From Kingdonia uniflora (lineage: Eukaryota; Streptophyta; Magnoliopsida; Ranunculales; Circaeasteraceae), in assembly GCA_014058105.1 (NCBI GenBank), contig JACGCM010001752.1, positions 248,001 through 312,000 of the forward strand: a stretch of DNA of 64,000 nucleotides, read 5' to 3'. The notes under the pieces are model-generated. The model was not told where the DNA came from and did not search any database. It saw only the letters and a program-made list of their open reading frames with translations. The position numbers were made by a program, and so were the translations under genes. This document shows, piece by piece, positions 54,945 to 64,000 of the stretch (position 1 is the first letter of the stretch; each line of letters starts with the position of its first letter).

Positions 54945-55699
54945 TGTAATGGCCTAATTCCAGGATTCAGACTTAGCCTTTACACCAAATGTCTAGAACG
55001 CTCAAGAACAATAAACAATAATCAACAAGATAATTTAGCGTGGAAAACCTTTGAATAGGTTAAAAACTATGACCTCTCTTAAGGATTTGAGAAAGCGAAG
55101 CTAATCTTATTGAGGTTGCTAACTTACTACAATGGGCGCTTTAAGTATGTGGAATTTAAGAGTAAGGATTCTTCTGTATAGAATTGTCTGTCTGTAATCT
55201 GTAGTTCTCTGGTCCTATATATAGGTCTTATAATATGATCGTTTGATGACCATTAAGATTCTTAATGGTGGACGTTACAAAGTAGATGCAAGATATTCTT
55301 TGACTAGATGATGTAACATCCTGACCTCTGTTGATGTACAACGGCTCTATTGATGACTGTACACTTGCGTAAATCGAACTGTTGCTGTGGAGGTCGAAAG
55401 CAATGACTCGAACTGAGGAATATTAAATATGTCTTTAGTAGTGTTTCCTGTATGATGATGAGGTCGAGGATGAAGCTTTGAGTCCGAGATACGAAATAAG
55501 CTATTACAAGATGGCTCTTAACCAATAGTACGAGTAGTATCAGGGATGAGTGGTGTTGGTTGAGAAATTCGTGTTGCCTATAATTCCTGATGTTGTTGTC
55601 TTGTTTCTTTCTGTGCCACGTGCTCTGTTGGTGAGGTCAAAAGTTCACATGTTGGTCGAAGATGACGCGTGAGTTCGAGATGCGAAATAAACCACTACA
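54945..55699 (-). repeat. Gypsy D 5' LTR
   Basis: 755 bp, outer end CCACTACA, followed by ATACC (target duplication). Confidence 0.92.
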
Positions 55700-55704
55700 A
55701 TACC

Positions 55705-56754
55705 TTATTGGCCTTGGTTTTCAAATTTCTAAAGTAGATACGCCACTTCGAATTTGACAGACCTCGACTTTAGAATATATATTCTTATTTATGTCGATGA
55801 TATTATAGTTACTAGCTCAGATTCTCAGCTTATTAATAAGTCGTTTCTTCAACTTAACTCGGAATTTGTAATTAAAGACTTGGGTAAGTTAAAATATTTC
55901 TTGGGTATTGAGGTCCTTCTACGAGGCGATGGTCTTTTTCTCTCACAACGCCAATATATTATCGATCTTTTGTGTCGTACAAAGCTTGTGAAATTAAGCC
56001 CATTCATACTCCTTTAGCCGCGATCACCCAATTAACGAAGGAAGGAAGCCAAAAGTTCTCAGATCCCACACGTTATCGCAGTGTTGTTGGGGCCCTTCAG
56101 TATTTTATATTTACTAGACCGGATATATCAGTTGCTGTTAATAAAGTTTGTCACTTTATGCACGACCCAACAAAAGATCATTGGGTTGCAGTTAAGCACA
56201 TTTTACGGTATCATAAAAGCACAGTCGATTACAGTTTGGTTCTTCATCGCCCTTCTACATATCATCCACATGCTTATTCTGATACAGATTGGGCTGGTTG
56301 CCCTGATGATAGAGGTTCCACTAGCGGTTATTATATGTTATTTGGTGGTAACTTAATTTCTTAGAGTGCTCGTAAGCAAAAGACTGTTTCTCATTCAAGT
56401 ACAGAGGCCGAATATCGTGGCGTAGCCATTGCTACAGCTGAAATCTGGATTCAGTCGCTCTTACGAGAACTTGGCATTTCTTCAATCTCATTGACATTGT
56501 GGTGCAATAACTTAGGTGCCACCTATCTCACTGCCAATCCCGTTTTTAATGCTCGAATGAAGCATATCAAAATTGACTACCATTTCGTGCGAGAATGGGT
56601 TGCTCAAAAAAAGCTTGATGTCATATTTATTTCCACAAAAGATCAGCTCGCCGACATTTTCACCAAAGGCTTGGGATCCCCACGTTTTTAGCAATTAAGG
56701 GACAAGTTAACCATTCGTCCACTCCTGCTCAACTTGAGGGAGGGTGTTAAACCA
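55705..56754 (+). pseudogene. Copia F reverse transcriptase and RNase H, right part
   Basis: Continues 39392-39958 after the Gypsy D insert. Reads LIYVDDIIVTSSDSQLINKS with YVDD intact, DLGKLKYFLGIEVLLRGD, IKPIHTPLAAITQLT (across a frame change), TRPDISVAVNKVCHFMHDPT. RNase H has [38 protein letters not shown] and [20 protein letters not shown], ending [16 protein letters not shown]. Better kept than Copia E: fewer stops and intact catalytic motifs in this half. A purine tract GAGGGAGGG precedes the LTR. Confidence 0.9.
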
Positions 56755-56974
56755 AGATAAGATAAACTCTAGTTACAACCCAAACTTGATAAAAGTGGGT
56801 TTAGTTAACCTTTATCTCCTCATTTAAGATAGGGTTTATCAAAGAGATAGATCTCTAGTTATCCAATGAATTTATATTTATATTTATGAGGACTCTCAAA
56901 GTACATCTATAAATAAAGAAGAACTCACTAATGAATATCATTGATTGATTTCTCCAGAGTGGTTTATCTTTACA
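56755..56974 (+). repeat. Copia F 3' LTR
   Basis: Starts TGTTAAACCAAG, ends TTTACA; third copy of the Copia E LTR. Followed by the same LINE bases as Copia E (GAACAACTTTGG). Confidence 0.92.
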
Positions 56975-58104
56975 GAACAACTTTGGTTTTGATCTCTGAG
57001 ATTATATGATTAAGCACAGAGCTAGGGACTACAATCTTGTTTTTAAATTTTTTAAAATTCCTCTCCATCCAGATATGACCAACCATAGTACAGAAAGCTG
57101 CTTTGAGAAGATGAGTAGTATAATCTTTGCTATTGAGACTAATCAAAGCACTAATCTATAACTGAAATGAGCTTACTTGCCTGAGAATGTTGCGCCTGTG
57201 CATGTAGAATTGTACCCCATATATCTTGAGCAAAAATACATTGCATGAAAATGTAACTCTCACTTTCACCAGGAACTCCACATAAACTGTATTAAGCCTG
57301 ATCAAGAACTCTCATCAGAACTAATCTTCTATGAGTTTTAAGGTTTCCCTTAAATTCTCTTCAGGTTGTAAGGCTGCTTCTTGGTGTACTCTATTTGTTC
57401 CATGGGATCTCAGCCCATTCAACTACATCTCTCCTTGGCCTAATTTTATCATAAGTAGCAGATAATGAGCAAGCACATCCTTTGTAGCTGTCCAAATAAT
57501 ATCATCATGACCACTTCTCTTCAGCTGTACATCCTTCAAAGGTAATATAATATTGTCACTGAGCATACCTGCTGTATGGTGGGGAATACACCAATATTCC
57601 CCATTCAGAACAAAACTTGATAGCTTTGCATTCAGATTTAAGGTAGAGATGAATCTGTAATCATGCTGAAACTTGTGAATTAAAATGCCACAAGGGTGCC
57701 ATGGATATTTCCAATAACTTTTATTTTCTTCATTACCAATCCGATGCAACAAGAGCTCCTAGTAATAACTTTTATTTTCTCTATTTCCAATAACTTGGCA
57801 ATTAAAATTCCAACCCCATGAGCTCTTGGCAGGAATACTCATCTCTCAGAAGTTTCTATTCTTGATCAGATTAGGCTCCACCCAAGTAACCCAAAAATTA
57901 TTTTGCTCAGTAGCTATTCTCCAAGTATGCCTTAGAATGGAAGCTAGATTCCAGGATTTAATACATCTTAGCCTTAGTCTACCTTCAGATTTCGAATAAC
58001 AAATGTCACTCCACTTCACAGGGGCCTTTTAGCAACTATCAACATTTCCTTGCCACGTACTTCGCTTTTTATTTGTCTAAACTAGTCAAATTCAAACTAT
58101 TGCT
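56975..58104 (-). pseudogene. LINE zf-RVT region, copy 2
   Basis: Uninterrupted counterpart of 29296-29372 plus 38256-39385. Minus strand from 58060: SEGRLRLRCIKSWNLASILR (end of the RT module), HPCGILIHKFQHDYRFISTL, NGEYWCIPHHTAGMLSDNI, SGHDDIIWTATKDVLAHYLL, then the zf-RVT motif (57320-57200) in a broken frame. Shows what the LINE looked like before the MULE arrived. The LINE appears 5' truncated near 58065-58105, as is usual. Confidence 0.82.
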
Positions 58105-58934
58105 CATGCCCTTTCACCTCTTTCAAGCAAACGTCAAGCCCATACTTGACTTAAACCCTTCCATTTTTTCAAGTAATCCTCAACTCATGTCCATAAGTCT
58201 TATATACCTAAAATCCTACACCAAAGACTATTTTCCAATAGTCTTTGAAATATCTCTCTAACATCAATACATCCGACGGTTGCAACTTAATCTAATACAT
58301 GCGCTGCGCCTAACTCAAGTGAGTATATATTTGGAAGTAAGGTATTTTACACGTATTTTTCTGGCATGCTAATGGCATGCCAAACCTTATCCTCTCTTTT
58401 GTAGGGAAAACAAAAAAAATCAATATTCGAACGATTTTAATGTATTAACCCCATGATATAACATTATAATAACAATAAAAATATATCATATAAACTTTAA
58501 ATTCATTGAAAGACATACTTATAATTAAATCAATTAATACATCAGATAAGTTCATTTCAAAATAATCTAACATAAACATAGTTGTCAAGTCATCTATATA
58601 TTAAATAAAAAATGACACTGTACGAGTTCTTCTCAAAATAATAAATATAACAAAAGGATACTTGATAAACAAACCAAATCAACTAACTTGTCTAACTATA
58701 TCGGCAATGCTCTATTTCTCTTCGCCATGATTAGATGTTCCACCATTAACACCTTTATGATTTGTTCTTATTATGACATTAAGCATCAAAATAAAAAAAA
58801 CTCTTATGTGATTTTTGCTTTATTATTCTTAAAAGTTAGGACTTCAATTTCCTAATCTAAAAGATTGTGAGAAACATTATTTTTATTAGGTATCACCAAA
58901 TGAAAGGTTGTCCTGTCCAATGCACTTTCCATAA
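58105..58934. other. AT-rich stretch without recognisable gene
   Basis: No gene. Two GGCATGC copies (58363 and 58374) in CTGGCATGCTAATGGCATGCC; otherwise featureless. Confidence 0.5.
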
Positions 58935-59514
58935 GAGCATCCACAGAAGTTAAGAGGGTGGATTAGATGAATTTGAAAGTGAATCCAATCCACCTCAATC
59001 CACCCCACAACAGTTTGAAATCTACCCAAAGTGAATTTACCCCGCGTACTTCTGAACCGCACGCATGAAATGGACGTCCCAGATCTACCCACGTCTTACA
59101 ATCTTAGCCATCAATTCCTAGCCCAGTTTTAAACTGCGCGTAGAGTTAAACCAATAGGAAAATGCCACGTTTTATTTTTAAAATTATTAGCCGTGCAGTT
59201 CAGAACCGCGTGGCATCACCCTGAGGTTTTTAGGCTTATTTTGGTTTCAAGTCTTTTAGGCTTATTTTTGGCATTGGCATTAAGGCATATCCAACATATT
59301 AACATATCCAAGGCATTAACTTGGCATACCCAACCTTACTCCACAAATTTCCCAACCTATTTCCTCCGTTAATCACTTCAATATGTCAGGTTTTCTAGTT
59401 CGCGATCGAGGAAAAATGCTTCCAAAACTACACGTAACTCTAACGCGGAAGTAAAATGAAGGGGGAACGCCGAAATCACAAATAATTAGCCGTTACAATT
59501 GACGTCGGACAACG

Positions 59515-61390
59515 ATCCTACCCCATCGTACGATGAGTTGAACCTAGTAGATATCCTTTCGGACGGCTGGGTTCATATTTTTGCTGGATCGAAGGAAATA
59601 GCGGTAAGTTTTATGTAAATTTCATATGTTATTAACGTATATTGCAATGTGTTCGATGAAATGCCCGAATGAACTTCTAACGTGTTAATGTATTTTTTTT
59701 GTCAGAATCAAGATGAATTACAGTGTAGGGGATCATTGGATAAGGTACTGAAGTGGTATCGATGGATTGCCGTGTACCCGACGTTGAAGAAGTTGGTTGA
59801 CGGTATGGGTTTTGCGGACTTTTGCTCGATTGATGCGGGAAACTCGGATAACTGTCTCATTCATGCTCTCGTAAAGCGGTGGTGGCCTTCCACCCATACC
59901 TTTCACTTCCCTTGCGGGGAACTGGGTTTCATACCGTTAGACTTCGTCATGCTAACGGGCATATCTTTTGGGAGGGGTCACGAACTCCTGTACGACGAGA
60001 GGTACTCTAAGTTAGAGGAAGCAGAAAATATGTTCCTGGGAATCACAAGCTCTAACATGAGGTACGGTAACATCACTCTCACCTATTTAAAAAAGTGGAA
60101 AGAGCCTTTGAATCCAAATCTTCACAATTACGACTCAGAAATGGATACCGTGTATGCACGGGCATTTATTGCCTATATGATGGGTAATCTCTTCTTCTCA
60201 AATGGTGCCATATCCCTTCGGGCGGGTTATCTGGCAGCCTTGACAGACTACAATATTCTTGGTGCGTCGGGTTTTGACTGGGGTACGCCGATTATGACAG
60301 CTTTGTATCAGGGGCTTGATGAAGTCTCAGTTCTGAAGCCCGGGAAGGTGAAGAAATTAATCACCAGATTCTATGCGGTGTTGGAATACTGGTTCTTCGA
60401 GTACTGTCTGGTTGGAATGTATCTAGTTAAGGTACAAAACTTTAACCATATTTATCCTCGTATTTCTGGGTGGAGAGATGAAAGAGTGAGTACCGGGGCT
60501 GAAATCCATTACTCTTTTGCTGTGATCAGAGATATAATAGAATGGAAGGACAAAACTAATATAGATTGGCAACCATGGCACAGGTCTACGAAATTGAGAC
60601 GTCCAGAGGTAAGAGTTTCTTCAACGCTGAGCACCCATAGGGTTCCATTGGTGTCAGTCCCATACGACCATGGTACACTTTAGTATTTAGGAGACCGGTG
60701 TATGCGTCAGATGACAGGGCTTGATAGTGTGCTCTATGACCCCCTCGAGAGATTATGGAATTCCCAAGGTACGATCGAGAGTTATATTAGAGTGTGAAAG
60801 ATGTTGACTTCTACGATGGTCGCGATTATCTTTTTCCCGACATAGATTACATGACATATTGGCGTCTCGTTCATCCAAATCCCAAGATCGGTTACAGTTT
60901 AGTAAAAAGGATAGGAAATATTTGGTCGATCGGGCGTGATCTAGTGAGGCCCGATGTAATCTTGCCACCTACGTCGAGTTTAACTACGTCTTCATAGGTG
61001 CAATACTATGGTGTTCAGGCGACTGGGGATCCACGTGATATGGGATGGTTTATGGATGTGGCGGGACCGAAAGATCAACGTAGACGGATACCGATCCTGG
61101 TGATGCAGGTACCATGCCCGTGTCCACCTACGTATAGTACGGATGAGTTGTGGCATCAAAACCAAGGATTACGGTATGCGGCATATAAAGACTCGAGGCA
61201 ACTAACTGATTGTAATACTGAGTTGAGGAGGGAGCTGAGCCGTGCACAAGAGGTCATCCGAGAGACGTCCGATAGACTAACTGAGAAGTCCATTTCCTAC
61301 CAGACAGAGCCGGTTGTGCAATGTACCTATGACGAGAGTCTCGCACGTGGCAGACGCTCTCGCCAAACGAAGAGAGGTCATCTTAGTTAG
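59515..61390 (+). pseudogene. Plant mobile domain (PMD) protein gene, degraded
   Basis: Exon ending at 59603 (SYDELNLVDILSDGWVHIF, AGSKEIA), intron 59604-59705 (GTAAGT...TTTTGTCAG), then a long exon, open to 60681. It contains WYRWIAVYPTLKKLVDGMGF, NCLIHALVKRWWPSTHTFHF, PCGELGFIPLDFVMLTGISF, RAFIAYMMGNLFFSNGAISL and the YWFFEYCLVGMY part. This is the aminotransferase-like plant mobile domain (PF10536 type) of MAIN/MAIL proteins, also carried by TEs. After one TAG the same frame goes on (YLGDRCMRQMTGLDSVLYDP), then changes frame to a C-terminal part (60794-61390, RELSRAQEVIRETSDRL) with one stop. No start ATG found in frame; stop at 59490s. Confidence 0.78.
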
Positions 61391-61480
61391 CTATGTTTTA
61401 TTTAGAACTTTTATTTATGTTTTGTTTAAACTATGTTTTATTCAGAGTATTAATATATTTTTTATTTTTGAAAATTATAT
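61391..61480. other. AT-rich 3' flank of the PMD ORF
   Basis: ATGTTTTATTTAGA and ATGTTTTATTCAGA near-repeats; may hold its polyadenylation signal. Confidence 0.35.
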
Positions 61481-61487
61481 TTTTGGA

Positions 61488-61655
61488 AACTTGTTGTACA
61501 AGTTACTCAACGGACATATTAATGGCTATATTTTTTGTCTTGGAAACTTGTTGTACAAAGAACTCAACGACCATATTAACAGCTATATTCGAAGAATGGA
61601 AACTTGTTGTACAAGTTACTCAACGACTATATTTTTTTTGGACACTTGTTAACGG
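61488..61655. repeat. About 57-bp tandem repeat, three units
   Basis: GGAAACTTGTTGTACAA starts near 61489, 61546 and 61599, each followed by ACTCAACG(A/G)(C/A)(C/T)ATATTAA. The third is shortened. Just upstream of the ORF1 promoter. Confidence 0.88.
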
Positions 61656-61670
61656 CTAGTTTTTTTTATC

Positions 61671-61678
61671 TATAAATG
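61671..61678 (+). promoter_or_regulatory. TATA box of Harbinger ORF1
   Basis: TATAAATG after a T-run (TTTTTTTATCTATAAATG), followed by a CT-rich leader (CTCCTACACTCTCC) and the ATG at 61865. Confidence 0.55.
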
Positions 61679-61864
61679 TCATTCATCTCCTACACTCTCC
61701 TCCCTTCTAATCTTCTACACTATCCTCCCTCCTTACCCCTCTCTTCAAAACCACTGTCTTTCTCATGCTCCCAATCTAATTCTTAAAACCACTCTCAATC
61801 CTCCAATACGAACCAACGGGGAAACGTCTTTCCTCATCAAATTGATACATTTGATCTGTCGCAA

Positions 61865-63430
61865 ATGCCTAACACCTCCCAAGGTCAAAATCACCATGTT
61901 CGCCAACTATTCCCGCCACCCAACAATCAATCTTAATCTCAAACCCATGGATATTACCCTTATTACCCAAACCAAAGATATTACCCTCAATTTGATGGGT
62001 ATACGGGCTCGTACCCTCAACCGGGAAATCCATATTATTCATCTCAAACTTGTTTCGCCGGTGGAAGTTCGAGTACCACGCCGATGCAAGGTACATGGGA
62101 TTTAAATTATTTAAATCTTAATACATCTCCGGTTGCATCTCCGGTCATCTCCAAGGAATTCAATCCAGTTCTCACGAGAAGTAATACGTGGACTCATGGG
62201 AAGGCAAAGTCTACAAGAAAAATAACATCGACACCTATTATAGTTGAGGATGTAGCTCAGCCTGAGGAACTAAATCCGGTTCTCACGAGAAGTAATACGC
62301 GCGGAAAGACAAAGTCTAAAAAAAAAATGACATCGACACCTATTATAGTTGAGGATGTACTTGAGGCTTCAGAAGATATTCATGACGACAAAGAACAATA
62401 CTTCAACTCTAAGAATTGGTCGTCCGATGACTTCGTGAATCTTGCTGCGCTTGGTCCCAAGTATCTCAAAACCTCGCTACCACGAACAACCAAAAAGCTG
62501 CTACATTTTGGTTCAAGGTGCGTGATCAATTCAACTTCTTCTATGTTGACCAATCGATGTGGCGATCTTACAACGGTGTCAATTGTACCTATAAGGGACG
62601 GCTCAATAAGGAATGTTCAATTTTTAGAGGTATTATTCAAGACCTTGAGAGCCGACATCATACCGATATTGTAACGGATGACTTTGTAAGTATTTCATTT
62701 ATTTTTCTCATTTCATTAATGTTCAAAGGTGAATCATACTCTAAAATATTTTCTAACTTGATTTTTAGGAATGTATGGTAAATGATACATTTTATCAAAC
62801 CCAAGGCAAACCATTTAAACTTGGGGAAGCGTACAAAGTTTTGGAAACTTGCCCAAAATGGTCAGAAATTCATCACATCGGCCATCCCGCCCGCAACTTT
62901 GCTAGGAAGTCAAATTTTAACGATAGCCCGGGTAACTCCACCAATACCAATCCTGAAACACCTACATCTGACACTCCAAATATCACAATTCCGGATGATA
63001 CTATCGACGTGGATGCATCACTATATTCTTGAAGGGATGTACGACCGGACGACAGAAAAAAAATACAAGGCAAAAGAAGTGGCAAAGTCAAGTTTAGTTT
63101 TTCGGGGGAAGAGGATGCTTGAGACAACGTCCAACATGATGAAGTCATGGAATTTGCAAGACGAGCAGAAGAAAGAGGAAAAGGAAGCTAAATCTAGACG
63201 TCGAGAGAAACTAAAGTTGATGAAAGAGGCTAAGTTTCAAAGGAGGCGTAAAGCGGAGCTAACTCAAAAAAAAAACTTTGACGACTCGCATATGTTAAAG
63301 GTGATGACAACGGACCTTGGTAACCTACAACCGACACAAAGGCGTTGGATGAAGAAGTAGATTAAAGAATATCCGAAGAAGTTGAAGGAACAGTGTCTAA
63401 GCGATGACGACGTTTCTAGTGATAAAGAAT
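61865..63430 (+). pseudogene. PIF/Harbinger ORF1 (NAM-associated / Myb-like protein)
   Basis: Helps the transposase enter the nucleus and bind DNA in this superfamily. ATG 61865: MPNTSQGQNHHVRQLFPPPN, one stop, then a Tyr/Pro/Gln-rich stretch. A duplicated segment NPVLTRSNT...TSTPIIVEDV follows (62166-62258 and 62275-62360), then KNWSSDDFVNLAAL. After a frame change near 62490: QKAATFWFKVRDQFNFFYVD and KGRLNKECSIFRGIIQDLES, the trihelix-like core. Intron 62686-62768 (GTAAGT...TTTTTAG), then DTFYQTQGKPFKLGEAYKVL and CPKW. The NAM-associated C-terminal part (Lys/Arg/Glu-rich, 63040-63360) is again frameshifted: LGNLQPTQRRWMKK closes near 63360. Confidence 0.8.
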
Positions 63431-63435
63431 GATGT

Positions 63436-63679
63436 GATCCTTAACATTAATAGTAGTTATTAAGATCTATGTAATTTCATTATTTCAATAAAATTGTTAT
63501 TAATGGTTCGTAATTCATAAAATTGATACAAAATCAAAAAGCTGAAGCAATAAACTATGTTTCATTAAAGTGTTACAATGATGAAGACTTGGAAACAAAA
63601 AACATTACAACTTCAACATTAAACTTGAAAAGAAAATACATTACTTTAGAAAATAAACAAACATTGATGAAGACTACAA
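63436..63679. other. Spacer between converging Harbinger genes
   Basis: AT-rich, AATAAAATT near 63487 and TAATTTCATTATTTCAATAAAA are candidate polyadenylation signals for ORF1. No gene. Confidence 0.4.
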
Positions 63680-64000
63680 TTACTCTGCCCCTTTTCGACT
63701 CCACAAATGCGCGACAAGTTCATCTCGTAATTGAAAATGAGCTTCTTCATTTTTAATTTCACGAATCTTTTGAATGTACTCTGCCATAGTGTTGATCGCG
63801 TGTCTTGGATTTAAGTCCTCATTCCAATTATCCACGCCTTTTCTAAACTCGGGATCAATGTCCATTTGCCGGATGTAAGTATGACGTTCATCTTCCACGA
63901 TCATATTGTGCAAGATTATACATGCGTACATAACATTTTCTAGATCACTAGGTTTCCAAAATCGCGCACCGTTTGCCAATATTTGAAACCTAGCTTGTAA
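63680..64000 (-). CDS. PIF/Harbinger DDE transposase, C-terminal end (partial)
   Basis: Catalyses cut-and-paste movement with TWA target duplication. Open from the window edge (64000) to the stop at 63680: LQARFQILANGARFWKPSDL, ENVMYACIILHNMIVEDERH, then a variable C-terminus ending ELVAHLWSRKGAE. LQARFxI(L/V)xxxxRFW and ACIILHNMIVEDE are the signature of the end of Harbinger DDE_Tnp_4 transposases. About 105 codons seen; the catalytic DDE residues are outside the window. No stop in the visible part, so this could be the most intact gene here. Confidence 0.85.
   Translation of the reverse strand, partial: LQARFQILANGARFWKPSDLENVMYACIILHNMIVEDERHTYIRQMDIDPEFRKGVDNWNEDLNPRHAINTMAEYIQKIREIKNEEAHFQLRDELVAHLWSRKGAE

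Larger units (their letters stand above)
39959..55699 (-). mobile_element. Gypsy D: Tat-type Ty3/gypsy element inserted in Copia F
   Basis: LTRs 39959-40715 and 54945-55699, ending TGTAGTGG...CCACTACA on the outside. Target duplication ATACA/ATACC, checked against the empty site CATACTTTATTGG in Copia E (about 28012-28024). PBS with TGGCGCC inside the right LTR, purine tract inside the left. The minus strand codes gag, protease, RT, RNase H, archaeal-type RNase H and integrase (54880 to 49400). Between integrase and 3' LTR lie about 8.7 kb with plus-strand ORFs and a tandem array. Length 15.7 kb. Related to Gypsy C but a different family: LTRs do not match. Confidence 0.92.
58932..64000. mobile_element. 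Putative PIF/Harbinger element, 3' end outside window
   Basis: TAA then GAGCATCCACAG at 58935 looks like a PIF/Harbinger target duplication and terminal repeat start. Inside follow a PMD ORF, a NAM-associated ORF1 and a transposase end, convergent as in many plant elements. The other terminus lies beyond 64000, so the left end is a proposal; the minimum certain part is 61665-64000. Confidence 0.5.

Noticed and set aside
58932..58946. Treating GAGCATCCACAG as a proven terminal repeat
   Set aside because: Only one end is in the window; kept as a proposal with low confidence and not used to date or delimit genes.

Overview
This is nuclear DNA of a flowering plant. It holds no intact cellular gene. 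Nearly everything is transposable elements (TEs) nested in one another, and most are old, with stops and frameshifts. The species cannot be named. Plant origin is shown by Ty1/copia elements, Ty3/gypsy elements of the Tat and chromovirus types, an L1-type LINE, a Mutator-like element (MULE), a PIF/Harbinger element with a NAM-associated ORF1, a plant mobile domain (PMD) ORF, and a relic of a plant-type katanin p60 gene.

Layout. 1-440: broken katanin p60 fragment (-). 653-23820: Copia A (-), LTRs at both ends, opened between its gag zinc region and protease by a TIR DNA element (3973-22933, TSD TTTGTTAT). That element holds Gypsy B, a chromovirus (-; LTRs about 4552-5165 and 22090-22697, TSD GTGAC). 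Gypsy B in turn is split in its protease by Gypsy C, a Tat-type element (-; about 8362-20634). From 24200 an L1-type LINE (-) starts, interrupted at 24600-29295 by Copia E (+).

A piece made of the 3' half of Copia E plus about 1.2 kb of LINE was then duplicated in tandem, as units 27458-39385 and 39392-58104. Each copy later took a different insertion. Copy 1 took the MULE at 29373-38255, which itself carries a 2.5-kb solo LTR at 29493-31964. Copy 2 took Gypsy D, a second Tat-type element (-; 39959-55699, TSD ATACA/ATACC). Because each copy shows the other's empty site, the insertion points can be read to the base. From about 58935 to the end lies what looks like a PIF/Harbinger element: a PMD ORF (+), a NAM-associated ORF1 (+) and the 3' end of a DDE transposase (-), cut by the window edge.

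For biology the two Tat elements stand out. Between integrase and 3' LTR both carry gene-like units on the strand opposite gag-pol: short ORFs, several with a TATA-like box, then a larger ORF preceded by a TATA box and a leader intron and ending in a shared PEEV(L/M)DD tail. Gypsy D adds a second long antisense coiled-coil ORF and a 44-bp tandem array. The MULE carries, convergent with its transposase, a gene with a GRF-CCHC-GRF zinc-finger layout. All family assignments were made by eye from translated motifs; no database was searched.
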